In this document: in pieces, positions 18,156 through 28,591 of the stretch
How the letters are laid out: each line of letters starts with the position of its first letter
Position numbering within the stretch: the stretch's first letter is position 1
DNA from: Dyadobacter arcticus
Lineage (GTDB): Bacteria; Bacteroidota; Bacteroidia; Cytophagales; Spirosomataceae
Direction of reading: 5' to 3'
Length of the DNA stretch: 64,000 nt
Assembly (NCBI RefSeq): GCF_011762185.1
Contig: NZ_JAASQJ010000001.1
Location: 186,001 to 250,000 of the forward strand
Made by a program: the position numbers and the translations under genes
Notes under the pieces: generated by a model
Database searches by the model: none
The model's input: the letters and a program-made list of their open reading frames with translations, nothing else
Told to the model about the DNA's origin: nothing

Positions 18156-21100
18156 TTAATCCAGCGTAATCTCCAATGCTAATCCACGAAGCTCGTGAAC
18201 AAGTACATTGAAGGACTCCGGAATATTTGGTTTCGGAAGGTTTTCACCTTTCACGATTGCTTCGTATGCTTTGGCACGGCCAACAACGTCATCAGATTTA
18301 ACGGTAAGAATTTCCTGAAGAATGTGGGATGCACCGAATGCTTCTAGTGCCCACACTTCCATTTCTCCAAACCGCTGACCACCGAATTGCGCTTTACCAC
18401 CCAATGGTTGCTGCGTGATCAATGAGTACGGTCCGATAGAACGGGCGTGCATCTTATCATCAACAAGGTGACCAAGCTTCATCATATACATCAGGCCAAC
18501 TGTTACCGGCTGATCAAATTTGTCGCCACTCAATCCATTGTAAAGGTATGTTCGTCCCCAATCTGGTAAGCCTGCCTCTTTAAGCTCAGCAGCTACTTCG
18601 GCTTCAGTTGCACCATCAAAAATTGGCGTTGCATACCGGCGACCAAGTTTCAGACCAGCCCATGCAAGAATGGTTTCATAAATCTGACCAATGTTCATAC
18701 GTGAAGGTACCCCAAGTGGGTTCAACACGATATCAACTGGTGTTCCGTCTTCGAGGAATGGCATATCTTCATCACGAACGATACGGGCAACAACCCCTTT
18801 GTTACCGTGACGACCCGCCATTTTATCTCCAACTTTCAGCTTACGTTTCTTCGCGATATATACTTTCGCGAGTTTTACAATACCAGCAGGAAGCTCATCA
18901 CCAACTTCAAGCGCAAAACGATCGCGTTTGAAACGGCCCATGATTTCACTTCTGGCATTCAAATAATTTTTCAAAACCAAAGAAACCTGAACGTTTACAT
19001 CTGCATCTTCGGTCCACGAATCCGTCAAAACGTCACCGATAAGATTGACTTCTTCGGGTACAGCATATTGGCTTTCGTCACGATACGGGTTATTAGCAGG
19101 GAATAAGTTTTCGGAGATATTTCTCACATTAAACTTCATTCCTTTGCTGATCAATTCATCGCCGAATTTATGCTTAACACCCTGTGTCGTTTTACTGTCT
19201 ACAAGTTCAACCAGTTTTTCAATGATACGTCCGCGAAGCTGAGTAAGGTCACGGCCATATTTTTTCATCAACAAACGAAGCTCGTCCTTATGCTTGGCGC
19301 GCTCTTCTTTGGTTGGGCGCGAGAACAGTTTGGTATCAATAACCACACCTTTCATAGATGGCGGCGCTTTTTTAGAAGCATCCTTCACATCACCAGCTTT
19401 GTCACCAAAAATGGCACGTAACAGTTTTTCTTCGGGAGTTGGATCAGATTCTCCTTTTGGAGTAATCTTACCAATTAAAATATCTCCTTCTTTAACCTCC
19501 GTACCTATCTGAACGATGCCGTTTTCATCAAGATTCTTAACTGTTTCCTCGCTTACGTTTGGGATTTCAGCAGTAAGTTCTTCCTCGCCGCGTTTGGTAT
19601 CCCTTACTTCCAATTCGAATTCTTCAATGTGAATTGAAGTGAAGATATCTTCACGAACCACTTTCTCAGATATTACGATCGCATCTTCGAAGTTATATCC
19701 CTGCCAAGGCATGAAAGCCACAAGTAGGTTACGTCCCAATGCAAGTTCTCCTCCCTCAGTACCATAACCCTGGCAAAGTGCTTCTCCTTTTTTCACCTTT
19801 TGGCCTTTAAGAACCATAGGTTGAAGATTTAAGCAAGTATCCTGGTTGGTACGACGGAATTTCACTAAGTCATAAGAAACGCTGTCTTCAATAAAACTGA
19901 CCAGACGTTCATCTTCCGTTCTGTCATATTTGACAACAATTTTCTTGGCATCCACGAATTCGATGACACCATCACCTTCCGCCACAACCAATGCACGTGA
20001 ATCCATAGCAACCCGTTTTTCTAGACCGGTTCCTACGATTGGAGCCTGAGGACGCAATAATGGAACACCCTGGCGCTGCATGTTAGATCCCATCAGGGCA
20101 CGGTTCGCATCATCATGTTCCAGGAATGGAATAAGCGAAGCAGCAACAGACACGATCTGATTAGCTGCAACATCCATAAATGATGCCTGCGAAGGATCCA
20201 CCATCGGAAAGTCACCTTCAAAACGGGTCTTAATTTTTTCTACCGTAAAATTTCCATCCTTATCTACCGAAGCGTTAGCCTGAGCGATGTATTTGGAATC
20301 CTCTTCCTCGGCAGTCATATATATAAGCTCATTGGTCAGCTTACCGGCTCCATCGATTACACGATAAGGTGTTTCGATAAAGCCCATTCCATTTACCTTG
20401 GCGAAAACGCAAAGTGATGAAATCAGACCAATGTTCGGTCCTTCCGGAGTTTCAATCGTACAAAGACGACCATAGTGCGTGTAGTGAACATCACGAACCT
20501 CGAAACCTGCTCGTTCACGGGAAAGACCACCAGGCCCAAGCGCAGACATACGACGTTTATGGGTAATCTCAGCCAATGGATTGGTTTGATCCATGAACTG
20601 CGAAAGCTGGTTAGTACCAAAGAATGAATTGATAACAGAAGATAAAGTACGCGCATTGATCAAATCAACAGGCTTGAAATCTTCATTATCACGAACATTC
20701 ATCCTTTCCTTAATGGTACGTGCCATACGGGCAAGACCAACACCGAATTGAGCATAAAGTTGTTCGCCAACTGTACGAACCCGACGGTTTGACAAGTGAT
20801 CGATATCATCGACTACCGCTTTTGCATTGATAAGACCGATCAAATATTTTACGATGGAAACAATATCCCCGGTAGTAAGTACACGAACGTCAAGACTAGT
20901 GTCTGATCCTAGTTTCTTGTTGATCCTATAACGGCCAACATCTCCCAAATCATAACGTTTGTCGCTAAAAAACAAGCTTTGAATTACATCACGAGCGGTT
21001 TGCTCATCAGGAGCCTCAGCGTTACGCAATTGGCGGTAAATTTGCTCAACTGCCTCTTTATCAGAGTTTGAGCTATCTTTTTGCAGCGTATTATAAATAA

Positions 21101-22019
21101 TATTATAATCCGCAACATTCATATCTTCCTTATGAAGGATTACCGATTTCTGACCAGATTCTGTGATCACATCGATATCGTCAGCTGAAATCGTAGAATC
21201 ACGCTCTAACAATACTTCATTGCGCTGAATGGAAACTACCTCGCCGGTGTCTTCATCAACGAAATCCTCTGTCCAGGTGCGAAGTACCCTTGCAGCCAAA
21301 CGGCGTCCTACAGCTTTCTTAAGATTTGCAGGCGTAGCGCTGATTTCTTCTGACAATCCGAACAGGTCAAGAATGTCTTTATCAGAACCAAATCCGATTG
21401 CCCTCAAAAGTGTGGTGACCGGAAATTTCTTCTTACGGTCAATGTACGCGTACATAACGTTGTTCACATCCGTAGAAAATTCAATCCACGAACCTTTGAA
21501 CGGAATGATCCGAGCGGAATATAATTTAGAACCGTTTGTATGCTTGCTCATCGAGAAGAATACGCCAGGAGAACGGTGAAGTTGAGAAACAATCACACGT
21601 TCTGCACCATTGATTACAAATGACCCTCTCTCGGTCATATAAGGAATGTTTCCTAAAAACACTTCCTGTTCAATGGTTTCAAATTCTTCGTGATCCGCAT
21701 CATTACAAATCAACCGCAATTTAGCTTTAAGCGGAACTGCATAAGTCAGTCCGCGATCAATAGATTCATCGACAGAATACTTCGGTGGTTCAAGTAGATA
21801 ATCAATGAACTCCAACACGAAATTGTCGCGGGAATCGGCAATTGGGAAGTTTTCAGCGAAAACTTTGTACAATCCTTCACCGGAACGATCTTCTACCGAA
21901 GTATCCAGACTGAAAAAATCCCGGAACGATTGTACCTGGATTCCTAGCAGATCGGGATAATCGATAATCTGATTAATCCTTGAGAAGTTTTTTCTAGGTG
22001 TTGCTTTAATTGTAGCCAA
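18156..22019 (-). CDS. rpoB: DNA-directed RNA polymerase subunit beta
   Basis: The 1287-residue second large subunit of RNA polymerase. It begins [20 protein letters not shown]. The rifampicin region reads [20 protein letters not shown] followed by [14 protein letters not shown], keeping the Gln, Asp, His, Arg and Ser residues of the drug pocket; the position of E. coli Ser522 is alanine here. Downstream are [16 protein letters not shown] and the C-terminal [18 protein letters not shown]. The gene follows rplL after a 312-bp structured spacer, larger than other spacers in this operon, and precedes rpoC. Confidence 0.99.
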   Translation of the reverse strand: MATIKATPRKNFSRINQIIDYPDLLGIQVQSFRDFFSLDTSVEDRSGEGLYKVFAENFPIADSRDNFVLEFIDYLLEPPKYSVDESIDRGLTYAVPLKAKLRLICNDADHEEFETIEQEVFLGNIPYMTERGSFVINGAERVIVSQLHRSPGVFFSMSKHTNGSKLYSARIIPFKGSWIEFSTDVNNVMYAYIDRKKKFPVTTLLRAIGFGSDKDILDLFGLSEEISATPANLKKAVGRRLAARVLRTWTEDFVDEDTGEVVSIQRNEVLLERDSTISADDIDVITESGQKSVILHKEDMNVADYNIIYNTLQKDSSNSDKEAVEQIYRQLRNAEAPDEQTARDVIQSLFFSDKRYDLGDVGRYRINKKLGSDTSLDVRVLTTGDIVSIVKYLIGLINAKAVVDDIDHLSNRRVRTVGEQLYAQFGVGLARMARTIKERMNVRDNEDFKPVDLINARTLSSVINSFFGTNQLSQFMDQTNPLAEITHKRRMSALGPGGLSRERAGFEVRDVHYTHYGRLCTIETPEGPNIGLISSLCVFAKVNGMGFIETPYRVIDGAGKLTNELIYMTAEEEDSKYIAQANASVDKDGNFTVEKIKTRFEGDFPMVDPSQASFMDVAANQIVSVAASLIPFLEHDDANRALMGSNMQRQGVPLLRPQAPIVGTGLEKRVAMDSRALVVAEGDGVIEFVDAKKIVVKYDRTEDERLVSFIEDSVSYDLVKFRRTNQDTCLNLQPMVLKGQKVKKGEALCQGYGTEGGELALGRNLLVAFMPWQGYNFEDAIVISEKVVREDIFTSIHIEEFELEVRDTKRGEEELTAEIPNVSEETVKNLDENGIVQIGTEVKEGDILIGKITPKGESDPTPEEKLLRAIFGDKAGDVKDASKKAPPSMKGVVIDTKLFSRPTKEERAKHKDELRLLMKKYGRDLTQLRGRIIEKLVELVDSKTTQGVKHKFGDELISKGMKFNVRNISENLFPANNPYRDESQYAVPEEVNLIGDVLTDSWTEDADVNVQVSLVLKNYLNARSEIMGRFKRDRFALEVGDELPAGIVKLAKVYIAKKRKLKVGDKMAGRHGNKGVVARIVRDEDMPFLEDGTPVDIVLNPLGVPSRMNIGQIYETILAWAGLKLGRRYATPIFDGATEAEVAAELKEAGLPDWGRTYLYNGLSGDKFDQPVTVGLMYMMKLGHLVDDKMHARSIGPYSLITQQPLGGKAQFGGQRFGEMEVWALEAFGASHILQEILTVKSDDVVGRAKAYEAIVKGENLPKPNIPESFNVLVHELRGLALEITLD

Positions 22020-22331
22020 GGCTATGTTTGATTTTGGTTAGCAGAAAACCAGTACGTAATAATGAAAAACGTATGGCATTATAAATTATAAACCTAATCT
22101 AATGCCTCGTAGGAAATGAATAATGCCCCTTTTCTGTCTTTTCTACGAGTAAAGAAGTGTTTCGGGCAAATTATCCGGGAAGGAGAAATGGCAACCAGAT
22201 CATTTTCAAACTGGCGCCTTTATTCCAAACGTCAAAAACTTACATTTCGTTTGGTGTAATACAAAACTGGAAAAGACCTGGCTATTGCCAGGCCTGAATC
22301 CATGAAATTATAGGTTGCTGTAATAAGCAAA
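22020..22331 (-). promoter_or_regulatory. rplL-rpoB spacer with structured leader
   Basis: This 312-bp stretch has no gene. Besides the attenuator described separately it holds an imperfect 11-bp inverted repeat (CTCGTAGGAAA at 22106-22116 with TTTTCTACGAG at 22139-22149, one mismatch). It also holds a weaker AAACG/CGTTT pair near 22228-22250. No clear TAnnTTTG promoter was found. It probably serves as an rpoB leader. Confidence 0.45.
22274..22295 (-). terminator. Attenuator-like hairpin after rplL
   Basis: Read on the minus strand, AGGCCTGGC, a loop AATA and GCCAGGTCT form a 9-bp stem with one G-U pair, followed by TTTCCAGTTTTG. It lies about 37 bp after the rplL stop. A partial terminator at this place would lower rpoBC relative to the ribosomal proteins, as known from the E. 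coli operon. Confidence 0.6.
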
Positions 22332-22718
22332 TTACTTCACTTCAACTTCTGCACCTGCATCTTCAAGTTGCTTTTTCAAAGCTTCTGCTTCGTCTTTTGC
22401 AACTCCTTCTTTAACAGGTTTTGGAGCACCGTCAACTAGTTCTTTTGCTTCTTTCAATCCAAGACCAGTAAGATCTTTAACCAATTTCACAACAGCCAGT
22501 TTGCTTGGGCCAGCTGCTTTAAGAATCACATCAAAAGCTGTTTTTTCTTCAACAACAGGAGCATCAGCACCGCCGCCAGCAGCAGGACCTGCTACCATAA
22601 CTGCACCAGCAGCTGCAGGCTCAATACCATACTCGTCTTTAAGAATTGTAGCCAATTCGTTAACTTCTTTAACCGTTAGGTTAACAAGCTGTTCTGCGAA
22701 AGCTTTCAAATCTGCCAT
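22332..22718 (-). CDS. rplL: 50S ribosomal protein L7/L12
   Basis: The 128-residue stalk protein has an N-terminal dimerisation helix region ([23 protein letters not shown]), then an alanine/glycine-rich hinge (about 36-52, [17 protein letters not shown]). The C-terminal domain reads [20 protein letters not shown] followed by [20 protein letters not shown], which contacts elongation factors. The length is standard. It follows rplJ after 84 bp in the same operon. Confidence 0.98.
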   Translation of the reverse strand: MADLKAFAEQLVNLTVKEVNELATILKDEYGIEPAAAGAVMVAGPAAGGGADAPVVEEKTAFDVILKAAGPSKLAVVKLVKDLTGLGLKEAKELVDGAPKPVKEGVAKDEAEALKKQLEDAGAEVEVK

Positions 22719-22802
22719 TTTTATTTAGATTTTTTGATTATACAATAAGATGATTTAAAAAGCTCCATTTCTTTTACCCGGAGAGCCTAGCCTGGCTATT
22801 TA

Positions 22803-23333
22803 TTAATTTTCTTTTTCAGACAAAGTTTTAAGGATACCAGCTAATTTGTGTCCACCGCTTGAAAGCGCCGAGATCACATTTTTAGCAGGTGACTGCAACA
22901 ATCCGATAATCTCTCCAATCATTTCTTGCTTGGATTTCAGAGCGATCAGAACGTCTAGTTGACTTTCGCCAACAAATACGGATGAATCAACAGATGCTCC
23001 TTTAAATTTGAGCTTGTCACTTCCACCTTTTTTCTTAAACTCTTTTATCAATTGTGCAGGAACTTTACCTGACTCCGGGTGAAACATGATTCCGGAAAAT
23101 CCTTTGAGTACTTCGTCAAAAGATGAATAATCCGTATCTAATGCTTCCAGCGCTTTCCTAATCAAAGTATTCTTAACAACACGATACTCGATACCTTTTT
23201 CAAAGCACTGAGCTCTCAAGGTATTTACCTCCTTAACGGACATGCCGTTAGCACTGGTAATGTAGAAGTATGGCGTGTTCGAGAATTTTTGACTTAACTC
23301 GTCTATAATTACTGCTTTCTCTTCCCGTGTCAT
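22803..23333 (-). CDS. rplJ: 50S ribosomal protein L10
   Basis: The 176-residue base of the L12 stalk. The start at 23331-23333 (MTREEKAVIIDEL) is preferred over an upstream in-frame start 13 codons earlier, because it matches the family and leaves just one base after the rplA stop. Visible features are YFITSANGMSVKEVNTLR near 22-40, the rRNA-binding KNTLIRKALE near 54 and the C-terminal helix that carries L12 dimers. With a 1-nt gap to rplA there is no room for a separate rplJ leader, so any L10 feedback site must lie elsewhere. Confidence 0.97.
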   Translation of the reverse strand: MTREEKAVIIDELSQKFSNTPYFYITSANGMSVKEVNTLRAQCFEKGIEYRVVKNTLIRKALEALDTDYSSFDEVLKGFSGIMFHPESGKVPAQLIKEFKKKGGSDKLKFKGASVDSSVFVGESQLDVLIALKSKQEMIGEIIGLLQSPAKNVISALSSGGHKLAGILKTLSEKEN

Positions 23334-23334
23334 A

Positions 23335-24033
23335 TTATAATCCTGGAATCGTGTTTTTATCAATAGAAACACCCGGGCTCATCGTACTTGACAAGTGAAT
23401 GCTCTTTACGTAAGTACCTTTTGCCGAAGATGGCTTAAGGCGAACCAAGGTATTGATCACTTCCTGAGCATTCTGTGCAAGCTGGTCAATTCCAAAAGAA
23501 ACTTTTCCAACACTTGTGTGTATAATTCCGGTCTTATCAACTTTGAAGTCGATCTTACCGGCTTTTACTTCTTTCACAGCTTTCGCTACATCCGGAGTTA
23601 CCGTTCCCGATTTAGGGTTTGGCATAAGTCCGCGAGGACCTAAAACTTTACCTAAACGTCCCACTTTTGCCATTACACTTGGCATCGTGATAATTACGTC
23701 AATGTCTGTCCAGCCTTGTTCTATCTTTTGGATATACTCATCAAGACCAACATAATCTGCGCCTGCTTCTTTCGCTTCTGCCTCCTTATCGGGAGTACAC
23801 AATACCAGTACACGAACTTCTTTTCCGGTTCCATGTGGTAAGGTTACCACGCCGCGAACCATTTGATCTGCCTTACGCGGATCAACGCCCAAACGGACAT
23901 CGATATCCACGGAAGAATCAAACTTCGTGTAAGAAATCGTCTTAAGTACGTCCGCAGCCTGCTCAAGAGAATAAACTTGAGTTGCGTCGAATTTCGAAAT
24001 AGCTTCTTTTTGCTTTTTGGTCAGTTTTCCCAT
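23335..24033 (-). CDS. rplA: 50S ribosomal protein L1
   Basis: The 232-residue protein of the L1 stalk guides exit of deacylated tRNA. It begins [20 protein letters not shown], contains [17 protein letters not shown] and the signature [21 protein letters not shown] near 128-148, and ends with the conserved SMHLSSTMGPG-like segment (here [15 protein letters not shown]). The length is normal. Family members also bind their own mRNA to repress L11-L1 synthesis; the site was not located. It lies 36 bp after rplK. Confidence 0.98.
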   Translation of the reverse strand: MGKLTKKQKEAISKFDATQVYSLEQAADVLKTISYTKFDSSVDIDVRLGVDPRKADQMVRGVVTLPHGTGKEVRVLVLCTPDKEAEAKEAGADYVGLDEYIQKIEQGWTDIDVIITMPSVMAKVGRLGKVLGPRGLMPNPKSGTVTPDVAKAVKEVKAGKIDFKVDKTGIIHTSVGKVSFGIDQLAQNAQEVINTLVRLKPSSAKGTYVKSIHLSSTMSPGVSIDKNTIPGL

Positions 24034-24069
24034 GTTCTTTGTTTCTTTCAGCGTATAAATTATTTACGC

Positions 24070-24519
24070 TCAGTTGTTTTCTTCCCACGGGGCCTTGCCT
24101 GCTACGGTAATTCCCATACTACGAGCCGTTCCCGCAATCATCTTCATAGCAGAATCAATTGTAAAGCAGTTAAGGTCTGGCATTTTGGTTTCAGCGATCG
24201 TACGAACCTGATCCCATGATACCGAACCCACTTTCAAACGATTTGGCTGAGCCGAACCGAGCTTTATTTTTGATGCTTCCAGAAGCAGAATCGCGGCCGG
24301 GGGGGTCTTAATGACAAAGTCAAAAGACTTATCCTTATAGTAAGTAATAACTACCGGCAATACCACACCCATTTTATCCTGGGTACGGCCATTGAATTGC
24401 TTGCAAAACTCCATGATATTCAAACCCTTTGATCCCAATGCAGGACCAATTGGAGGTGAAGGGTTGGCTTGGCCACCTTTTACCTGTAGTTTGACGTATC
24501 CACCTATTTCTTTTGCCAT
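24070..24519 (-). CDS. rplK: 50S ribosomal protein L11
   Basis: The 149-residue GTPase-centre protein has the start at 24517-24519 ([20 protein letters not shown]), preferred over an upstream start that would add ten unconserved residues. It has the N-terminal [20 protein letters not shown] with the two proline-rich turns to which thiostrepton-class drugs bind near, and the C-terminal rRNA-binding domain ending in [12 protein letters not shown]. It lies between nusG and rplA in the standard order. Confidence 0.98.
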   Translation of the reverse strand: MAKEIGGYVKLQVKGGQANPSPPIGPALGSKGLNIMEFCKQFNGRTQDKMGVVLPVVITYYKDKSFDFVIKTPPAAILLLEASKIKLGSAQPNRLKVGSVSWDQVRTIAETKMPDLNCFTIDSAMKMIAGTARSMGITVAGKAPWEENN

Positions 24520-24594
24520 TGTTTTGGAATTTGTCGGTTCATTGGTCAACTAGCGGCTTACATGCAAGTGGAAGCTTACCCTGCCCGCTAATTT

Positions 24595-25149
24595 TCAACT
24601 ATCCTTTTCTACTTGTGCGTAACTGAGTTCCACGGGTGTATTACGCCCGAATATTTTTACAACTACATTGAGTTTTTTCTTTTCATCAAATACTTCTTCA
24701 ACCAGACCAATAAATCCACTGAAAGGCCCATCGACCACTTTTACAGTTTCTCCTCTGATAAAAGACATGCTTGGAGCTTCTTCATGCTGCTCAGCTTCAT
24801 CTACTTTACCAAGGATGCGGTTTATCTCTGCTTGCCTAAGCGGAACAGGAACTTTGGAATTTCCTTGGGCATTTCCAAGAAAACCGATTACACCAGGAAT
24901 ACTGGTAATAATGTGTAAAACCTCACCCTTGGACAGGTCGGCCGAAATGATTATATATCCTGGAAAAAAATTCTTTTCCCTAACACGTTTCTTCCCGTTA
25001 CGCATCTCATAGATCTTCTCGGAAGGAATCAAAATCTGCGGAACAAATTCATTCAGCTTTTGACGTGTTATTTCATTTTCGATGTAGGACTTGATCTTTT
25101 TCTCTTGACCTGACACTGCTCTCAATACAAACCAATTTAGACTACTCAT
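24595..25149 (-). CDS. nusG: Transcription termination/antitermination protein NusG
   Basis: The 184-residue protein has an N-terminal NGN domain that binds the RNA polymerase clamp (NWFVLRAVSGQEKKIKSYIE at 5-24, RVREKNFFPGYIII near 56-69). The C-terminal KOW domain reads GETVKVVDGPFSGFIGLVEEV near 132-152. The size is typical of bacterial NusG, without the specialised features of UpxY/LoaP paralogs. It sits between secE and rplK, confirming the housekeeping copy. Confidence 0.97.
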   Translation of the reverse strand: MSSLNWFVLRAVSGQEKKIKSYIENEITRQKLNEFVPQILIPSEKIYEMRNGKKRVREKNFFPGYIIISADLSKGEVLHIITSIPGVIGFLGNAQGNSKVPVPLRQAEINRILGKVDEAEQHEEAPSMSFIRGETVKVVDGPFSGFIGLVEEVFDEKKKLNVVVKIFGRNTPVELSYAQVEKDS

Positions 25150-25172
25150 ACCATCTGTGGGGTTAAATAGTC

Positions 25173-25364
25173 TTAGAAAGACTGATAAAATAATTTCAGT
25201 GCGTTCTCAAAAACAAAATCCATCACACCTACTACAAAGGCAAAAATGAGGGATCCTACAAGCACTAATGTTGTATTCGCCTGAAGTTCGTTGAAAGGAG
25301 GCCAAGTTACATGCTGGGTGATTTCCTCCCAGGAAGCTTTCAAAAAAGAAGTAAATTTTTCCAT
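25173..25364 (-). CDS. secE: Preprotein translocase subunit SecE
   Basis: The 63-residue single-span subunit of the SecYEG channel. It begins MEKFTSFLKASWEEITQHVTW, with the amphipathic helix containing the conserved E(E/K)..-V.WP pattern (HVTWPPFNEL). One transmembrane helix follows (TLVLVGSLIFAFVVGVMDFV, about 31-50) and then a short tail. This is the short, one-helix form usual outside Enterobacteria. It lies 16 bp after tRNA-Trp and 23 bp before nusG. Confidence 0.95.
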   Translation of the reverse strand: MEKFTSFLKASWEEITQHVTWPPFNELQANTTLVLVGSLIFAFVVGVMDFVFENALKLFYQSF

Positions 25365-25380
25365 TTTTCTTTTTATTATG

Positions 25381-25451
25381 CACGGGTGGAGAGATTCGAA
25401 CTCCCATCAACGGTTTTGGAGACCGCTATTCTACCCTTGAACTACACCCGT
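25381..25451 (-). tRNA. tRNA-Trp (CCA)
   Basis: The 71-nt cloverleaf has acceptor strands ACGGGTG/CACCCGT with discriminator G. The anticodon stem GGTCT/AACC region gives the loop CTCCAAA and anticodon CCA, and the T arm contains GTTCGAATC. CCA is not encoded. It lies between tuf and secE, where a tRNA-Trp is common in many bacteria. Confidence 0.97.
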
Positions 25452-25504
25452 TTATCACACAACCGTTATTTCGGGCTGCAAAGATACAATTTAATTATAA
25501 AAAA

Positions 25505-25533
25505 CAAGTGCATCCCGTGAAGAAATGCACTTG
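25505..25533 (-). terminator. Terminator after tuf
   Basis: Nine-bp perfect arms CAAGTGCAT (25505-25513) and ATGCACTTG (25525-25533) are followed on the minus strand by TTTTTTATAA. It lies about 18 bp after the tuf stop and before tRNA-Trp, so it likely separates the tRNA-tuf unit from the tRNA-Trp-secE unit or attenuates between them. Confidence 0.8.
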
Positions 25534-25551
25534 CGATTGTTCTCTGACTAA

Positions 25552-26739
25552 TTAGTCAAGAATTTCAGTTACCTGACCAGCACCTACGGTACGTCCACCT
25601 TCACGAATCGCGAAACGAAGACCTTTTTCCATAGCAATCTTATTGATCAATTTCACTTCAATTGTAATGTTATCACCTGGCATAACCATTTCAACACCAG
25701 CAGGAAGTGTAATTTCACCAGTTACATCCGTGGTACGGAAATAAAACTGAGGACGATATTTGTTAAAAAATGGTGTGTGACGACCACCTTCTTCTTTCGA
25801 AAGAACATAAACCTCGCCTTTGAAAGCAGCATGAGGCTTAACTGAACCTGGCTTGCAGATTACCATCCCACGACGGATATCTTCTTTGTTAATACCGCGA
25901 AGCAATAAACCAACGTTGTCGCCAGCTTCTCCGCGATCAAGGATTTTACGGAACATCTCAACACCAGTAACTACTGATTTAAGGCCCTCAGCACCCATTC
26001 CGAGAATATCAACTTGCTCGCCTGAGTTAATGATACCACGTTCGATACGACCAGTTGCAACAGTACCGCGACCAGTGATCGAGAATACGTCTTCAACAGG
26101 CATAAGGAAGGGAAGTTCAGTCATACGTGGAGGAATTGGAATGTAGCTGTCAACAGCATCCATCAATTCCTCAATGGTTTTAACCCATTTGTCTTCGCCA
26201 TTCAAACCACCCAAGGCAGAACCTTGAATTACAGGAATGTTGTCTCCATCATAATCGTAGAAGCTCAATAGCTCACGAATTTCCATTTCAACAAGCTCAA
26301 GTAGTTCAGGATCATCAACCATATCCACTTTATTCATGAATACAACTAGTTGAGGCACACCTACCTGGCGAGCTAAAAGAATGTGCTCACGTGTTTGAGG
26401 CATTGGACCATCAGTTGCAGCAACTACAATGATAGCTCCATCCATCTGAGCAGCTCCGGTAACCATGTTTTTCACATAATCCGCGTGACCTGGACAGTCA
26501 ACGTGCGCGTAGTGACGATTTGCTGTCGAGTACTCTACGTGTGATGTATTAATTGTGATACCGCGTTCTTTCTCTTCAGGTGCATTATCAATTGATGAGA
26601 AATCGCGAAGTACTGCTAAACCCTTTTTAGCCAACACTGTTGTGATAGCCGCAGTAAGGGTAGTTTTACCGTGGTCAACGTGCCCGATAGTACCAATATT
26701 TACGTGGGGTTTCGAGCGGTCAAACGTCTCTTTTGCCAT
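25552..26739 (-). CDS. tuf: Translation elongation factor Tu
   Basis: The 395-residue GTPase delivers aminoacyl-tRNA to the ribosome. It shows the P-loop [14 protein letters not shown] at 19-32, the switch region with [12 protein letters not shown] near 58-69, the G3 motif [12 protein letters not shown] near 80-91 and the G4 motif NKVDM near 135. Domains 2 and 3 follow, including [12 protein letters not shown] and the C-terminal [17 protein letters not shown]. The length is standard. It is the last gene after three tRNA genes in the same orientation, as in many bacteria. Its leader carries a degenerate tRNA-Thr copy (26866-26937). Confidence 0.99.
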   Translation of the reverse strand: MAKETFDRSKPHVNIGTIGHVDHGKTTLTAAITTVLAKKGLAVLRDFSSIDNAPEEKERGITINTSHVEYSTANRHYAHVDCPGHADYVKNMVTGAAQMDGAIIVVAATDGPMPQTREHILLARQVGVPQLVVFMNKVDMVDDPELLELVEMEIRELLSFYDYDGDNIPVIQGSALGGLNGEDKWVKTIEELMDAVDSYIPIPPRMTELPFLMPVEDVFSITGRGTVATGRIERGIINSGEQVDILGMGAEGLKSVVTGVEMFRKILDRGEAGDNVGLLLRGINKEDIRRGMVICKPGSVKPHAAFKGEVYVLSKEEGGRHTPFFNKYRPQFYFRTTDVTGEITLPAGVEMVMPGDNITIEVKLINKIAMEKGLRFAIREGGRTVGAGQVTEILD

Positions 26740-26865
26740 GACTTAAGTACGCTTAAAATTTAAAATGTTATTACGAAATTTATTAAACACTAATGATTGA
26801 TCCTGTTTCGCTTACAACTCCAAGCCCTTCAAAACCAATTAACCAAATACAGAATCAAAATCTTC

Positions 26866-26937
26866 TTCGAGCCATTGGGGGGATTTGAACCGCACGGCGA
26901 ACCGTCCCCGACCTCTTTCTTACCAAGAAAGTACTCT
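26866..26937 (-). pseudogene. Degenerate partial tRNA-Thr copy with hairpin insertion in the T arm
   Basis: This segment repeats the 3' two-thirds of the adjacent tRNA-Thr, including the flanking TTCGA, 76 bp further on. It holds the 3' side of the D arm, the anticodon arm with anticodon GGT, the T arm and the 3' acceptor strand CAATGGC. The 5' acceptor strand and most of the D arm are missing. The anticodon stem differs at one pair (C-G in the intact gene, T-A here), so pairing is kept. About 15 extra bases split the T stem, including ACGG-TTCG-CCGT, which can fold into a small hairpin. It cannot make a normal tRNA. It would sit in the tuf leader once tRNA-Thr is excised. Confidence 0.8.
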
Positions 26938-26945
26938 TTTTTTCG

Positions 26946-27017
<72 letters not shown>

Positions 27018-27106
27018 AGAAAATGCTGCCTACAACCAAAAAGCGATTAGCGAAAAAGTTTCAATTTTGAATGTTTTCGCTAATCGCTTCGATGGTGTAT
27101 TCAATG

Positions 27107-27179
27107 AGCGGAAGACGAGGTTCGAACTCGCGACCTATAGCTTGGAAGGCTATCGCTCTACCAGCTGAGCTACTTCCGC
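27107..27179 (-). tRNA. tRNA-Gly (TCC)
   Basis: The 73-nt cloverleaf has acceptor GCGGAAG/CTTCCGC, anticodon stem ATAGC/GCTAT with loop CTTCCAA and anticodon TCC, T arm with GTTCGAACC and discriminator T. It lies between tRNA-Tyr and tRNA-Thr. Confidence 0.97.
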
Positions 27180-27234
27180 GTATGTTTTTTGCCTTTCCTG
27201 ACTGGTTTTACAAGAGCAATTCTGGCGCAAACTG

Positions 27235-27317
27235 TGGGGGCGGATGGATTCGAACCACCGTAGGCGTACACCAGCAGATTTACAGTCTGCCCCATTTGGC
27301 CACTCTGGTACACCCCC
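27235..27317 (-). tRNA. tRNA-Tyr (GTA)
   Basis: The 83-nt class II tRNA has acceptor GGGGGTG/CGCCCCC (one U-G pair), anticodon stem GCAGA/TCTGC with loop CTGTAAA and anticodon GTA. It has a long variable arm typical of tyrosine tRNA, T loop TTCGAAT and discriminator A. It is the first gene of the tRNA-tuf transcript. Confidence 0.97.
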
Positions 27318-27370
27318 CGGACATCATTTCAACACAACCGGAAAACCGTTCGTTCCACTTTTTGGAGTCG

Positions 27371-27401
27371 CAAAATTATACCCTTTTCTCAAATTCTCAA
27401 A
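27371..27401 (-). promoter_or_regulatory. Promoter of the tRNA-Tyr-Gly-Thr-tuf operon
   Basis: The minus strand has TTTG (27401-27398), a 19-bp spacer and TAATTTTG (27378-27371), a complete match to the Bacteroidota -33/-7 pattern. Transcription would start near 27364, about 47 bases before tRNA-Tyr. Confidence 0.65.
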
Positions 27402-27429
27402 TTGTTTGATTAAAAAAATAAATAAAAAA

Positions 27430-27464
27430 AAAGGCTAAAATGAGAATGCCCCATTTCAGCCTTT
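27430..27464 (-). terminator. Terminator of the sigma factor operon
   Basis: Thirteen-bp arms (27430-27442 and 27452-27464, one mismatch) have a 9-nt loop, and on the minus strand a run of eight or more T follows. It lies 18 bp after the stop of the outer-membrane-type gene. Confidence 0.9.
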
Positions 27465-27481
27465 GAAAGCGCTTTTCGCTG

Positions 27482-28591
27482 TTAAAACAATCTCACACCA
27501 AAGCTTAACATTCTTACAGAAGGGCCATTACTATCCTGATAAAGATTGTTCATATCATAGTTGACAAACAGGTCGGGAAAATTTCTAATCCCTATTTCCG
27601 CTGATAAGCCATATCGTAAATCTTCAAGATAAAAGTTCTTCCTAACATGGTCCACATCTTTGCTGTCTTCGGGCCGCAGCTTAGTATAGCTTCCAATTCG
27701 GTAGCCTCCGTAAGCTCCTGCACTGAGATATGAGATAAACGAATGCGGAAAACTGATGGTCGGCATGAATGATAGGTTGACATATGGCACAACCAACTTG
27801 CTCTTTTTCATCTCGACCACGTTGCCCGTATCATCCATCACCATAGGAAATGTAACGCGCTCATCATTCTTGTCAATAGTATTGTTTCCGTCGAACATTA
27901 TATTATACCATGAGAAATCAACCCCAAAATCCAGATGCAGCCTGGCATTTTCACCACGGGCAACAGTTGCACTTGCTATGTAGCCTAAACTGATATAACG
28001 CGATCCAAAAGGTTTGAGGTCATAATCAACTTTGTTGTAGCCCGCCGTCGCTTCATTTGCACCATATGTATTTAGTCCCACAGCAATATTGAAACCCTTT
28101 CTGGGACTTGAATTTCTGTGCGATTTGTAATACCGTTTGCCAGTGCGCCTGTAAGTAGAGTCGGAGGAACTATTCTCATCATCATCGATTACCTCAACTC
28201 CCTTCGCGTTGATAGTCACCTCGGTATCACCGTCTTTTACGTGAACACCCCTTAAACCTATCCGGACATAATCTTTCTCCTCTTTATCATTGTCTTTCAG
28301 ATACCGGTTTCCGTTAAGCTCTTCTCTTAAATAAGTGGTATCAGCATTTGTGCTATCAAGCCTCACTTTCAGATCCCGCAACAAAGCATTAAGATCATAC
28401 TTCATAATCTTCTCCAATTCTTTTCTGTTTTCTCCATAGATTACCAGACGGGTTTTATCCCCAAAAGTGACTATGATTGAATCCTTTTCAGAACGGTTAC
28501 CTGACTCTTTCAAATTAAAGGCATTTGCTGTAAACACGACAAATAGCATCAATACAGCAACATATACATTTCTTTTCATGGCTAAAATCAT
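27482..28591 (-). CDS. Putative outer-membrane beta-barrel protein
   Basis: The 369-residue protein has an N-terminal signal peptide; the in-frame ATG at 28577-28579 (MKRNVYVAVLMLFVVFTANAF) is probably the real start. After a charged, Asp/Asn-rich region (about 40-165, with VTINAKGVEVIDDDENSSSD near 123-142) comes a C-terminal half of alternating aromatic and polar residues, such as GFNIAVGLNTYGANE, YISLGYIASATV and LHLDFGVDFSWYNIMFD. It ends in RMLSFGVRLF, where a terminal aromatic is typical of outer-membrane barrels. It is the last gene of a sigma factor, membrane protein, barrel operon, so it may be the target or the sensor partner. No named family was recognised. Confidence 0.65.
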   Translation of the reverse strand: MILAMKRNVYVAVLMLFVVFTANAFNLKESGNRSEKDSIIVTFGDKTRLVIYGENRKELEKIMKYDLNALLRDLKVRLDSTNADTTYLREELNGNRYLKDNDKEEKDYVRIGLRGVHVKDGDTEVTINAKGVEVIDDDENSSSDSTYRRTGKRYYKSHRNSSPRKGFNIAVGLNTYGANEATAGYNKVDYDLKPFGSRYISLGYIASATVARGENARLHLDFGVDFSWYNIMFDGNNTIDKNDERVTFPMVMDDTGNVVEMKKSKLVVPYVNLSFMPTISFPHSFISYLSAGAYGGYRIGSYTKLRPEDSKDVDHVRKNFYLEDLRYGLSAEIGIRNFPDLFVNYDMNNLYQDSNGPSVRMLSFGVRLF

